From Pseudodesulfovibrio sp. S3 (GTDB taxonomy: Bacteria > Desulfobacterota > Desulfovibrionia > Desulfovibrionales > Desulfovibrionaceae), in NCBI RefSeq assembly GCF_004025585.1, contig NZ_QTZO01000013.1, positions 1-64,000 of the forward strand: a stretch of 64,000 nt of DNA. The letters are read 5' to 3'. Shown here in pieces: positions 1 to 8,757 of this stretch (position 1 is its first letter; the number at the start of each line of letters is the position of its first letter). Made by a program: the position numbers and the translations under genes. Under the pieces are notes generated by a model that saw only the letters and a list, made by a program, of their open reading frames with translations, had not been told where the DNA came from and searched no databases.

Positions 1-62
1 GTTCAGCCCCATCTTGGGGCCGGAGGTGTGCCCCCACCTCCGGCCCCAAGATGGGGCTGAAC
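1..62. repeat. 28-bp perfect inverted repeat (hairpin)
   Basis: Bases 1-28 and 35-62 are exact reverse complements separated by a 6-base loop (tgcccc). The stem is GC-rich and has no following T-run, so it is not a standard intrinsic terminator. The right arm ends two bases before the gaggaga ribosome binding site (64-70) of the first response regulator, so a folded mRNA would sit against that site. The repeat touches the window edge and may continue upstream. Confidence 0.85.
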
Positions 63-76
63 CGAGGAGAATCGAG

Positions 77-454
77 ATGATGAAAATACGTTTGTTGCTG
101 GTTGATGATGAAACCGACTTTCTCACCGCCTATTCGCGCAGATTCGAGCGCAGAAATGCCGAAATAACCATCGCTTCAAGCGGTCAGGAGGCCATTGACA
201 AAATTCGGGACGCCGAGTTCGACGTGGTCATTCTCGACGTCATGATGCCCGAGATGAACGGCATCGAGACCTTGAGGCGCATCAAGGCCATAGCCCCCGA
301 CCTTCCGGTCATCATCCTGACAGGACACGCCGATTCCAAGACGCTCATCCAGGGCATGGACTTCGGCGCCTTCGACTTCATGCTCAAGCCGGTGGGTACC
401 GACGAATTGTATTTCAAGGTGCTGGATGCCGTCAGATCCAGGCAGCGGAGCTAG
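77..454 (+). CDS. Single-domain response regulator (receiver only)
   Basis: A 125-residue CheY-like receiver. The acidic pair D10-D11, phospho-acceptor D54 (ILDVMMPEMNG), T82 (LTGH) and K104 (MLKP) are all present. There is no room for an output domain, so it probably passes phosphate to or from another protein. The start at 77 is chosen because gaggaga lies six bases upstream; an in-frame ATG at 14 falls inside the inverted repeat and has no such site. It is the first visible gene of a seven-gene operon and precedes the PEP-synthase-like gene by 22 bases. Confidence 0.9.
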   Translation: MMKIRLLLVDDETDFLTAYSRRFERRNAEITIASSGQEAIDKIRDAEFDVVILDVMMPEMNGIETLRRIKAIAPDLPVIILTGHADSKTLIQGMDFGAFDFMLKPVGTDELYFKVLDAVRSRQRS

Positions 455-476
455 GCCCAACTGTCGGAGGTGTGCC

Positions 477-3062
477 GTGAAGAATACGCTCAAGACTCTT
501 TTCAATTTCATTCACAGAAATCCTGACGAAAAGGATGAAACGGCAGAACTGTTCCTGGCAAAATCGGAGAACTTCCGGCTGCTGCTGTCGGCCAACAACG
601 AAGCACTTGAACTCATGGCCGAAATGACCGGCGAGGCGCAGTCCGACCAGGTGTTCGGCATATCCCACGTCAGGGCGCAAAGCCTCAAGGTGGCGTCGGG
701 CGTGCGCCAGATGATCGAACGCCTCTGCCTCATGGCTCCCGGAAAATATGAAGCGCTCAGGAATGTTTTCAACAATGTTGTCCAGTCCATGGACGAAGCT
801 TTCGAATCCCGTTCGGCCCGGCCGCTCGGTCCTGTTGTGCTTGAAATGAAGGAAGTCCGGGCCGAATCCCTGCCCGAAACAGGGTCGAAGGTGGCCCTGC
901 TCGGAGAGATTCGTGCCAGGCTCGGCGTGGATGTCCCCCACGGGTTTTCCATCACGGTTTCGGCTTTCCGCATGTTCATGGAAAGCACCGGGCTTGATGA
1001 TGAGATCAGCCGACTCATTCAGATCCATGACGGCAGCAATCTGGAACAGCTCTACAGCCTTGAAAAGGCTGTTCGCAACGCCATTGATCTCGCCCAGATC
1101 CCGGTTGAGATTGAAAAGGCCGTCCAGGCCCAGTGCGCGCGATTCGGAAATATCCGGTTTGCCGTGCGCAGCAGTGCCCTGGATGAAGATTCCGAACAAG
1201 CCGGTTTCGCGGGACAGTTCAAGTCTGTGCTGGGTGTGCGTCCGGCCAACCTGATGGAAGCGTATCGTGCTGTCCTGGCCAGCATGTACTCGGCCACGGC
1301 CATGACCTATATCCGCAATCGCGGTCTTCGTGAGGACGACATGATAATGGCTGTGGGGTGCATGGAAATGATCGACGCCAGGGCTGGAGGCGTGGTCTAC
1401 ACCCGGTCCCCCATGGGGGATGACGATACCGTCGTCGTCAATGCCGTATGCGGTTTGCCCTGTGCGGTCGTGGACGGTAGTTCGGAGGTGGATTCATGGA
1501 TCATCGACCGGACCACCCAGGCCATTGTTCGCAGGGATACAGCCGAAAAGGAAGTTTGCTTCGTGCTGGCCTCCGGCGGCAAGGTTCGCAAGGAGCGCCT
1601 TTACGGGGATTTGGCCGTTGCCCCTTCCATCACCGACGCCGATGCGCTTCGGCTGGCGGCCATGGCGATGCGTATCGAAGATCATTTTTCACATCCGCAG
1701 GACATCGAATGGGCGCAGGCACGGGACGGGAAGATAGTCATTCTCCAGAGCCGTCCCCTGACGGTGAGTTCCGGAGCGCCGGAAACAGTCTCGGACGAAG
1801 ACGAGAGCAGGCATTTGGCGCTGTTGTCTGGTTGCACTCCAGCCAGTCCCGGTGCCGCGTTCGGCTATGTGGTCAAAGTGGAGACCAAGGAGGACATGTT
1901 CGGGTTTCCCGATGGAGCAGTCCTGCTGGCCAGGAACGCCCGTCCGCAGTTGTCGGCCCTGTTGCCGAAGGCCGCGGCTCTGGTCACGGAGTTCGGCAGT
2001 CCCGTGGGACATCTGGCGAATGTCGCCCGGGAATACGGCGTTCCCGCCCTGATCGGTGCGCCGGGTGCAATCGAACGGCTTTCCGGGGTCGGCCTGGTCA
2101 CGGTCAACGGTTCCACGGGAACGGTGTATCTCGGTCACCGCCAGAAGCAGATCGACCGGTCGTCCAGACCGGCACCCAAGCCGAGGGTCTCTGATGTGGG
2201 CATGGCCTTGAAAAATGTGCTCGCCTTCATAACCCCCCTGAACCTGACCGACCCGGAATCGCCCGATTTCAGGCCAGAGAGTTGCCGATCCCTGCACGAT
2301 ATCACCCGGTATTGTCATGAAAAGGCCGTGGCCGAGATGTTCACCAAGGGCAGTCGGCCCGTTTCGAGCGCGCGCAGGCTGACCGGTGAGAAGGCCATGC
2401 AATACTGGCTGGTGGACCTTGGCGGCGGCACGGCTGAATCTGCCGAGAGCAAAAGCATCAGCATCGAGGATGTCCGTTCCAACGCCATGAAGGCGTTGTG
2501 GTTCGGCATGATGGCTGTTCCCTGGGAAGGACCGCCGCCCGTCTGCATTGACGGTTTCATGTCCGTGCTCAGCAGCGCGGCTCGGAATCCGGCCCTTGCG
2601 CCGGGAGCCATGAACGACATGGGAGAACGCAACTACTTCATTGTGGGCAGAAACTACTGCAATCTCCAGTCCCGGTTCGGTTTTCATTTCTGTACCATAG
2701 AAGGGTTTGCCGGAGACGACTCGAACGCGAACTATGCCCTGTTCCAATTCAAGGGCGGCGGAGCCGACATGGGGCGCCGTCATTCCAGGGCGCAGCTTGT
2801 GGAGGAGGTGCTGGAGCGGCACGGTTTCATCGTAGAAATCAAGGAAGACGCCCTGTTTGCCCGACTTGAAGGGGTGTCCAGGGAGGCCGTCGAAGAGGCC
2901 ATGGCCATTCTGGGCTATCTGCTCATGCACACGCGCCAGATCGACATGTCCATGGCGGATTCGCAGGCATGTGCCCGGTACAGGAACAAGTTTGAAAATG
3001 ACATCGGCACAGTCCTTTCGACCCTGCCCACTGAACACGGGGCCGCGAGGTACGTGTCATGA
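477..3062 (+). CDS. PEP/pyruvate-binding (PEP synthase-like) phosphotransfer protein without PEP barrel
   Basis: An 861-residue protein with the N-terminal ATP-grasp domain of PEP synthase and pyruvate phosphate dikinase (FAVRSSALDED near residue 230, GGVVYTRSP near 300). A phosphohistidine swivelling domain follows, with the candidate catalytic His at about residue 512 in GSPVGHLANVARE. Canonical enzymes continue into a PEP-binding TIM barrel; here the last 270 or so residues (582-861) are a different domain I do not recognise. Net PEP synthesis is therefore doubtful. Its place between a receiver and a kinase, with an ATGA overlap into the kinase gene, suggests signalling. The GTG start at 477 follows ggagg by six bases; an upstream ATG at 426 would overlap the receiver gene and lacks a ribosome binding site. 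Confidence 0.75.
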   Translation: MKNTLKTLFNFIHRNPDEKDETAELFLAKSENFRLLLSANNEALELMAEMTGEAQSDQVFGISHVRAQSLKVASGVRQMIERLCLMAPGKYEALRNVFNNVVQSMDEAFESRSARPLGPVVLEMKEVRAESLPETGSKVALLGEIRARLGVDVPHGFSITVSAFRMFMESTGLDDEISRLIQIHDGSNLEQLYSLEKAVRNAIDLAQIPVEIEKAVQAQCARFGNIRFAVRSSALDEDSEQAGFAGQFKSVLGVRPANLMEAYRAVLASMYSATAMTYIRNRGLREDDMIMAVGCMEMIDARAGGVVYTRSPMGDDDTVVVNAVCGLPCAVVDGSSEVDSWIIDRTTQAIVRRDTAEKEVCFVLASGGKVRKERLYGDLAVAPSITDADALRLAAMAMRIEDHFSHPQDIEWAQARDGKIVILQSRPLTVSSGAPETVSDEDESRHLALLSGCTPASPGAAFGYVVKVETKEDMFGFPDGAVLLARNARPQLSALLPKAAALVTEFGSPVGHLANVAREYGVPALIGAPGAIERLSGVGLVTVNGSTGTVYLGHRQKQIDRSSRPAPKPRVSDVGMALKNVLAFITPLNLTDPESPDFRPESCRSLHDITRYCHEKAVAEMFTKGSRPVSSARRLTGEKAMQYWLVDLGGGTAESAESKSISIEDVRSNAMKALWFGMMAVPWEGPPPVCIDGFMSVLSSAARNPALAPGAMNDMGERNYFIVGRNYCNLQSRFGFHFCTIEGFAGDDSNANYALFQFKGGGADMGRRHSRAQLVEEVLERHGFIVEIKEDALFARLEGVSREAVEEAMAILGYLLMHTRQIDMSMADSQACARYRNKFENDIGTVLSTLPTEHGAARYVS

Positions 3063-4735
3063 TGAGTACATCCTATACCAGGCTCAAGTGGAATCTCGTC
3101 CTGATCATCCTGGGCCTTTCCCTCGTCCCTCTGTTCGCGCTGGGCTATGTCATCCATGCCGAATTCAAGCAGACCTATGAGGAAAAACTGACCAGCAATC
3201 TGAAGCTCATGGTGAGCAATAGGCGGGATGCCATAGACATGTTCCTCAATGAGCGGGTGGTGCAGCTCCGCATGCTGGCGGACATGCATTCCTTTGCGGA
3301 AATGACCGATCAGGCCTACCTCGACGCGGTATTCGAAGTCATTCACGAAACATCGCGTTCCTTCATTGATGTAGGCGTCATCGGTCATGATGGCCGCCAT
3401 GAGGCGTACAGCGGTCCGTTCGACCTCAAGGAGGTCAATTACAAGGACGAATCCTGGTTCCATCAGGTCATGCTCAAGGGGCTGTATATCAGCGACGTGT
3501 TCATGGGATTCCGCAATTTCCCGCATTTCATCATTGCCGTGAAGCGGCAGGAAGCCGGCAAGACATGGATACTCCGGGCCACCATCGATTCCGACGTCTT
3601 TATCTCGCTTGTCAGAAATGTCCGTACCGGAAAATACGGTGACGCATATATCGTCAACGACAAAAACCAGTTGCAAACGCCGTCCCGGTTCGGAGGGAAG
3701 GTGCTGTCAAAGGCATCCATCCCGGACCACAAGGGCGGCAGGGATATCGAGATACTGGAATGGTCTGACGGTAGCTCGACCTTTCTGGCCGGGACGACCC
3801 CGCTGGCCAACACTGACTGGCGTCTGGTCATTCTGGAAAATCCGGAGGAAGGGCTGTCTCCCCTGATGCGGACCAAATCCCTGATATACACCCTGCTCGG
3901 GGTGTGCGCGTTGGTGATCTTCTTAGGCGCGTACGTCACGGTCAGTTCGGTGGTGGCAAAGCTCAAGGCATCGGATCGTGAACGGGCGGCCATGGATGCG
4001 GCGGTCATGCAGTCCAGCAAGATGGCTTCCCTGGGGAAGCTGGCGGCCGGGGTGGCCCATGAGGTCAACAATCCGCTTTCCATCATCCGGGAAAGCGCAG
4101 GTTGGATACGGGACATTCTCAACGACGGCGAGCTGGGAGAAAGCAAGGCCGTGGACGAGCTCCAGGAAGCGCTTGCCGACATCGACAGGCACGTGGAGCG
4201 GGCTCGCAAGGTCACGCACAGGATGCTCGGCTTTGCCCGGCGCATGGAACCGCTGAACGAGGACGTGGACCTGAATATGCTGGCCAATCAGACGGTGGCT
4301 TTCCTGGAAAATGAAACCCGGCATCGGAATATCCAGGTGGATTGCCGTCTGGATCAGGAACTGCCGCTCATCACCACCGATTCCAACCAGGTGCAGCAGG
4401 TCATTCTCAATCTGCTGGAGAACGCCATAGACGCCATCGGCGAGAACGGCGCCATCACGGTCACCACCCGCGTGGAGGGGGATATGGTCGCCATGGATAT
4501 CGCCGACAGCGGCGAGGGTATTTCCAGGGAGAACCTTTCCAAGGTCTTCGACCCCTTTTTCACGACAAAACCAACAGGCGAGGGGACCGGCCTGGGCCTG
4601 TCCATAGTCTACAGCACCCTGAGCAAGATCGGCGGCACCATCAACGTGCACAGTGAGCAGGGTCTCGGCACCACGTTCACTGTCAGGCTGCCGTTCGCCT
4701 GTCCTCATTTCCCCGGTTGCAAGGAGGAAGCATGA
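3059..4735 (+). CDS. Membrane histidine kinase with periplasmic Cache-like sensor
   Basis: A 558-residue sensor kinase. Transmembrane segments lie at about residues 12-32 and 275-300, enclosing a periplasmic domain of about 240 residues with a dCACHE-like pattern, often a ligand sensor for small organic molecules. HisKA follows with H334 in GVAHEVNNP. The HATPase part shows N-box (NLLENAIDA), DSGEGI, FFTTKP and GTGLGLS motifs. There is no HAMP or PAS. Its ATG overlaps the stop of the PEP-synthase-like gene (ATGA), and its own stop overlaps the next receiver's start, so the three are translationally coupled. Confidence 0.92.
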   Translation: MMSTSYTRLKWNLVLIILGLSLVPLFALGYVIHAEFKQTYEEKLTSNLKLMVSNRRDAIDMFLNERVVQLRMLADMHSFAEMTDQAYLDAVFEVIHETSRSFIDVGVIGHDGRHEAYSGPFDLKEVNYKDESWFHQVMLKGLYISDVFMGFRNFPHFIIAVKRQEAGKTWILRATIDSDVFISLVRNVRTGKYGDAYIVNDKNQLQTPSRFGGKVLSKASIPDHKGGRDIEILEWSDGSSTFLAGTTPLANTDWRLVILENPEEGLSPLMRTKSLIYTLLGVCALVIFLGAYVTVSSVVAKLKASDRERAAMDAAVMQSSKMASLGKLAAGVAHEVNNPLSIIRESAGWIRDILNDGELGESKAVDELQEALADIDRHVERARKVTHRMLGFARRMEPLNEDVDLNMLANQTVAFLENETRHRNIQVDCRLDQELPLITTDSNQVQQVILNLLENAIDAIGENGAITVTTRVEGDMVAMDIADSGEGISRENLSKVFDPFFTTKPTGEGTGLGLSIVYSTLSKIGGTINVHSEQGLGTTFTVRLPFACPHFPGCKEEA

Positions 4736-5130
4736 CCAGAATCAGAATACTCGTAGTGGACGACGAACCCGATTTCCTGAAGCTGATCGAGCGGCGCCTG
4801 ACAAAACGCAATGTGGATGTGGACACTGTCGGCACCGGCGAGGAGGCTCTGTTGTTCTTGAAAAACACCCCGGTCGACGTGGTGGTCCTGGACGTGCGCA
4901 TGCCGGGCATGAACGGCATCGAGACGCTGAAGGAGATCCGCAAGCGGTTCCGGGAGGTGGAGGTCATCCTGCTTACGGGGCACGGCTCCATGCAGTCGGG
5001 CGTCGAAGGCATCAGCCAGGGGGCTTATGACTATATCCTCAAGCCGTTTTCCATCGACAACCTGCTTGAGCGCATCCGTGCTGCCCATGAGCACGCCCGG
5101 CTCCGAAGACAGCGGCGGGAGAACGCATGA
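4732..5130 (+). CDS. Single-domain response regulator
   Basis: A 132-residue receiver with D10/D11, acceptor D54 (VLDVRMPGMNG), T82 (LTGHG) and K104 (ILKPF). It has no output domain beyond a short charged tail. It resembles the first receiver of the operon closely enough to suggest duplication. The start at 4732 (MTRIRIL) is chosen for aaggagg just upstream and the ATGA overlap with the kinase before it; it also overlaps the kinase after it by four bases. It is the likely partner of one or both flanking kinases. Confidence 0.92.
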   Translation: MTRIRILVVDDEPDFLKLIERRLTKRNVDVDTVGTGEEALLFLKNTPVDVVVLDVRMPGMNGIETLKEIRKRFREVEVILLTGHGSMQSGVEGISQGAYDYILKPFSIDNLLERIRAAHEHARLRRQRRENA

Positions 5131-6044
5131 GCCTGACTCGGGCCAGAGATATCGTCCGGGTGGGACAATATGCCTACCCGGCGTCCTGCCTGGCCATTGC
5201 GGCACTTGTCTGGCAACGGCAATTCAGCGGGAGCACGGTTGTCTTGTCCATTGCCACCGTGTTGACGGTTGTCATGTGGATGCTGCTCAGGACGTCCGCC
5301 CGTTGGCTCAAGGATGCCTCGGTCGAGCAGTCCGAACTTGGGGACCAGCTCATTCAGTCCCAACGCGTACTGGCACTCGGCGAGCTCTCCACCGGCATAG
5401 CCCATGAGATAAACAACCCCCTGAACATCATCATGCAGGAAGCGGAGCTCATGCGGTTCAACCTCGCTTCAAACCCGTCTCCCCAAGAAATGGAGGAAAT
5501 CCGGGGGAGCCTCGACGTCATCTACGCGCAGGTGATGCGCTGCTCCGACATCACCCACAAGCTGCTGGATTTCGCCCGTCACAGAAAGACCGTATCCCAG
5601 CTTGCCGACATCAATCGTCTGGTGGAGGACATGTTGGAGCTGGTCGAGCGCGAAACCAGTCCGAAGAACATCCGGATAATCCGTTTGTTCGACGACCGGT
5701 TGCCCATGGTCAAGACCGATCCCCCGCTCTTGCGGCAGGTCTTTCTCAATCTTCTCATCAATGCGGTGCAGGCCGTGCAAGCCGATGGCGACATCCTCAT
5801 TACCACGTATTGTTCGGGTGAAATGGCCTGTACGGAAATACGGGATACCGGTCCGGGCATCCCGGCAGAATTGCGCGAACGGATATTCAACCCCTTTTTC
5901 ACGACCAAATCACCGGGCGAAGGCACGGGCCTCGGACTGTCCGTCAGCCTGAGGATCGTCAACGAACTCGGGGGGAACATCTCGGTGAACTCCCGACCCG
6001 GAGAGGGGGCGGCATTCACGGTGTGTATCCCGGTCAAATCATAA
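5127..6044 (+). CDS. Short membrane-anchored histidine kinase
   Basis: A 305-residue kinase. Two hydrophobic stretches in the first 55 residues form a membrane hairpin with almost no periplasmic loop, followed directly by HisKA (H93 in GIAHEINNPLN) and HATPase (NLLINAVQA, DTGPGI, FFTTKSPGEGTGLGLS). With no Cache, PAS, GAF or HAMP domain it may sense through its membrane segment or a partner. The kinase core resembles that of the preceding kinase, which suggests duplication of the kinase/receiver pair. Coupled to the receiver gene upstream by ATGA. Confidence 0.9.
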   Translation: MSLTRARDIVRVGQYAYPASCLAIAALVWQRQFSGSTVVLSIATVLTVVMWMLLRTSARWLKDASVEQSELGDQLIQSQRVLALGELSTGIAHEINNPLNIIMQEAELMRFNLASNPSPQEMEEIRGSLDVIYAQVMRCSDITHKLLDFARHRKTVSQLADINRLVEDMLELVERETSPKNIRIIRLFDDRLPMVKTDPPLLRQVFLNLLINAVQAVQADGDILITTYCSGEMACTEIRDTGPGIPAELRERIFNPFFTTKSPGEGTGLGLSVSLRIVNELGGNISVNSRPGEGAAFTVCIPVKS

Positions 6045-6054
6045 TGAGGTGCTT

Positions 6055-6483
6055 ATGACAATCAAGGCAAGAATCCTTGTGGTCGACGACGAAGAGCGGT
6101 TCAGAAAATCCGTAGCCCAGCTCCTGAGAAAGGAGAATTATTATGTGGACGAGGCCCAGGACGGGCATGAGGCCATCAATATGCTCGTCACCAGGGACTA
6201 TGATGTGGTATTGCTCGACATGAAAATGCCCGGCATGTCCGGCGCGGAAACCTTTAGCGAAATACGGCTGCAGGGTTTTGACGTGGAAACCATTTGTCTG
6301 ACGGGACATACCTCCATCGGCGATGCCATGGATCTCCTGCAGAACGGGGTGTTCGACTACCTGCTCAAGCCCGCGTCCATGCCGGAAATCATACAGACGG
6401 TCCAGCGGGCCACGGAAAGGAAGCTTCTCAGACACGGGCAGATAAGCATGTCGGAACTCATTGACGGATCAGCCGTTCGTTGA
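6055..6483 (+). CDS. Single-domain response regulator
   Basis: A 142-residue receiver: D11/D12, acceptor D55 (LLDMKMPGMSG), T83 (LTGHT) and K105 (LLKPAS). It has a C-terminal extension of about 30 residues with no recognisable output domain. The ATG at 6055 lies five bases after gagg; a GTG at 6049 overlaps that site and is less likely. It lies ten bases after the preceding kinase and about 30 bases before the last kinase of the operon. Confidence 0.92.
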   Translation: MTIKARILVVDDEERFRKSVAQLLRKENYYVDEAQDGHEAINMLVTRDYDVVLLDMKMPGMSGAETFSEIRLQGFDVETICLTGHTSIGDAMDLLQNGVFDYLLKPASMPEIIQTVQRATERKLLRHGQISMSELIDGSAVR

Positions 6484-6514
6484 TTCAAACCGCTAGTCAC
6501 CTCGGAGACTTGTC

Positions 6515-8041
6515 ATGAATGATTTTACCCATGAGAATATGGGAATCTGCTACTGGAACGGTTCATTGGGGCCGTTCAATGTGGGGGTCGTGGGGACAGG
6601 GGCGACCCTGAAGGTCCTGATTGATCTTATCTACAACGAAGCCTTCAGGGAATTCCTGCCTGAAATGCGTTTGACCGCCATAAGCAACGCGGACCAGGGC
6701 GATGCTCCGAACCTCTACGAGACGACCTGTCCGGTCTATGTGTCATTTGAGGCCATGCTCGCGGCCCATCCCGAGATCAACCTGGTCGTTGAAATTACGG
6801 GAGACAAGTCCATCCGGTCGAGGCTCCGCCAGTCTCTCCCGGATTCCATCGCCCTGATGGATCATCGCGAGATCGTGTTCCTGTGCGGACTGCATGATAT
6901 GGCCGTGGTCAAGGGCAACTACATGGTTCAGATGGACCATCAGCGCACGCTGATCCAATCCATCATCGATGAAATCAGGGAAGACATCTTTTTGCTCGAC
7001 AAGAAGGGGATCATTCAGGATCTGAACCGGACTGTATGGCAGCGGGCCGGGGTTCCCCGCAAGGAACTTCTGGGCAAGCCGTGCTGGGTCGCCGCCCGCC
7101 TGAGAGACGGCTCCGATTTTTGCAATCAGCTTGATCCCCAGTGCCCTTTTCACAAGACCCTGCAGAGCGGACAGAAGGAAGAGACCCTGATCACGCGGGT
7201 CAACGGGAGCGGCCTTTTGCAGTATTATCGGCTCTATGCCTATCCCATTTACGACATGCGAGGGAATATGTCGCATATCATGGTCATGCACAGAGACATC
7301 ACGGAGAGGACCCAACGCGAGAAGTACCAGCAGCAACGGGATAAGTTCGCCATTATCGGCGAGATGTCCACCTACCTGGCACATGAGATCCGCAACCCGC
7401 TTTACGCCGTGGGCGGCTTTGCCAACGCCCTTTTGCGGTCAACCAGTCTCGGCGAGCAGGAAAGGGAGAAGGTGCAGATCATCGTGGATGAGACAAAGCG
7501 ATTGGATCGCCTGCTCACCAGCATGCTCAGCTTTGCCCGTCCGTCGAGTGTCCCGGAAGGCACTGTTGATGTCGTGGCCGTGTGCCGGGATGTGGCTGAA
7601 CTGATGCTCGCGGGCTACGGCAAGCACGGGTATCAAATCGAAGTCAGGACGACCCCGCCCTTGCCTTCGGTGCAGGGGGATACCGATTCACTCAAGCAGT
7701 GCCTCGTCAATACCGTCAAGAACAGCATCGAGGCCATGGCTGACGGCGGTCTGATCCTGATTGAAATTGGCATGGGCGACAACGAGGTGGTTATACGGAT
7801 CATCGACACGGGATCGGGCATGGACGAGCACCAGATGGACCGGGCGTTCAACCCGTTCTATTCTACCAAGGACGGGGGTAGCGGACTCGGTTTGCCCATG
7901 ATCAAGAAGATCATAGAGGAGTGCGGCGGCAGCGTCTCCCTGGCCAGCAAGCCCGGCAAGGGAACCACTGTCACCATTCGGTTGCAGCCCGCGCTTGACT
8001 CCGAGGCGTCGGTCCAGGTCGAACCTGCGGAACAGCAGTAG
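6515..8041 (+). CDS. Soluble histidine kinase with Rossmann-like N-terminus and cysteine-rich PAS
   Basis: A 508-residue kinase with no transmembrane segment. The first 140 or so residues look like a nucleotide-binding Rossmann domain of the kind found in dehydrogenases: NVGVVGTGAT (GxxGxG pattern), then alternating beta/alpha stretches and VVEITGDKSIRSRL. A PAS domain follows (about 150-265) with three cysteines in GKPCW, DFCNQ and QCPF. HisKA carries H290 (YLAHEIRNPLYA), then HATPase (DTGSGMD, GSGLGLPM). The Rossmann call is by eye; a redox or dinucleotide signal is an inference. It closes the operon and is followed by a terminator. Confidence 0.85.
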   Translation: MNDFTHENMGICYWNGSLGPFNVGVVGTGATLKVLIDLIYNEAFREFLPEMRLTAISNADQGDAPNLYETTCPVYVSFEAMLAAHPEINLVVEITGDKSIRSRLRQSLPDSIALMDHREIVFLCGLHDMAVVKGNYMVQMDHQRTLIQSIIDEIREDIFLLDKKGIIQDLNRTVWQRAGVPRKELLGKPCWVAARLRDGSDFCNQLDPQCPFHKTLQSGQKEETLITRVNGSGLLQYYRLYAYPIYDMRGNMSHIMVMHRDITERTQREKYQQQRDKFAIIGEMSTYLAHEIRNPLYAVGGFANALLRSTSLGEQEREKVQIIVDETKRLDRLLTSMLSFARPSSVPEGTVDVVAVCRDVAELMLAGYGKHGYQIEVRTTPPLPSVQGDTDSLKQCLVNTVKNSIEAMADGGLILIEIGMGDNEVVIRIIDTGSGMDEHQMDRAFNPFYSTKDGGSGLGLPMIKKIIEECGGSVSLASKPGKGTTVTIRLQPALDSEASVQVEPAEQQ

Positions 8042-8067
8042 TTCCTGTGGGGTTGTTCCCCGCGCCG

Positions 8068-8100
8068 AGACCCCGTACCAAAAGGTACGGGGTCTGCTTT
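8068..8100 (+). terminator. Intrinsic terminator of the signalling operon
   Basis: A 12-bp perfect stem (8068-8079 with 8084-8095), aaaa loop and a gcttttg tail. It lies 27 bases after the last kinase stop and before a convergent minus-strand gene, so it may serve both sides. Confidence 0.85.
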
Positions 8101-8133
8101 TGGGGGTGTTCAAAACCCCTGCGGCGATATAGG

Positions 8134-8757
8134 TCAGGATTGTTTCGGGACTGCATGCATATCCGACAGGGAAGACGGGAATGCCGGCCCTTCATGCTCG
8201 GGCGTTCCTCTCTGTAATTCCCGCCGGACCTCTTCGAGGTCGATGATGCGCGGTGGAACCAGGGTGAACCCGGAAGCGTCGCACCAATCGTGGTTGGTGG
8301 CAAATTCCTTGCCGTAGCGAATCTCGTCCAGGATGAAGTATCCCTGTTCGCCCATGATGCGGTCCCATTGGTGCACCATGAATTCGAAGTTGGCCGGGTC
8401 GAATTCCGAGATATTGTCCCATTTCCAGGAAAACTTGCACATCTCGTTGTCGAACCCGAGGACACAGAGGTATTTGGCCCGGCTGTCAAGATACATTCGT
8501 CTGCGAATCTTCATCGGATCAGCCAATATCCTCTCATGGTCGAGGGCAACGGCTTTTCCATCCACTGAAACCTGGATATGGCATACGTCATCGATACGCA
8601 TGCCCCAGGTGGAGGTTTTGCCTTTGCGCCACCATTCCAGGGCTTTCATTGAATAGACATCCGATCCATGGGTTTCAATGATTCGGGCCGTTTTCTCTGA
8701 CACAGGGTGCAGCGCAAGATCACAAGAGTGACCGTGTACGGTAAAGGTGAGTTCCAT
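8134..8757 (-). CDS. Conserved-looking protein of unknown function
   Basis: A 207-residue soluble protein I cannot place. It is rich in Trp and acidic residues and has no signal peptide, transmembrane segment or clear catalytic motif. The segment FSWKWDNISEFDPANF and the run of aromatic residues suggest a compact globular fold. The ATG at 8757 follows aaggagaac; an upstream in-frame ATG has no such site. It is transcribed alone, facing the signalling operon, with about 300 bases separating it from the GltB-like gene upstream on the same strand. Base composition resembles the neighbours. Confidence 0.75.
   Translation of the reverse strand: MELTFTVHGHSCDLALHPVSEKTARIIETHGSDVYSMKALEWWRKGKTSTWGMRIDDVCHIQVSVDGKAVALDHERILADPMKIRRRMYLDSRAKYLCVLGFDNEMCKFSWKWDNISEFDPANFEFMVHQWDRIMGEQGYFILDEIRYGKEFATNHDWCDASGFTLVPPRIIDLEEVRRELQRGTPEHEGPAFPSSLSDMHAVPKQS

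Noticed and set aside
1689-3038. 449-codon open frame on the minus strand
   Set aside because: Lies wholly inside the PEP-synthase-like gene; no ribosome binding site or family likeness. A product of high GC.
477-3062. Calling the gene phosphoenolpyruvate synthase (ppsA)
   Set aside because: The C-terminal PEP-binding barrel is missing and the context is signalling, so the enzyme name would mislead.
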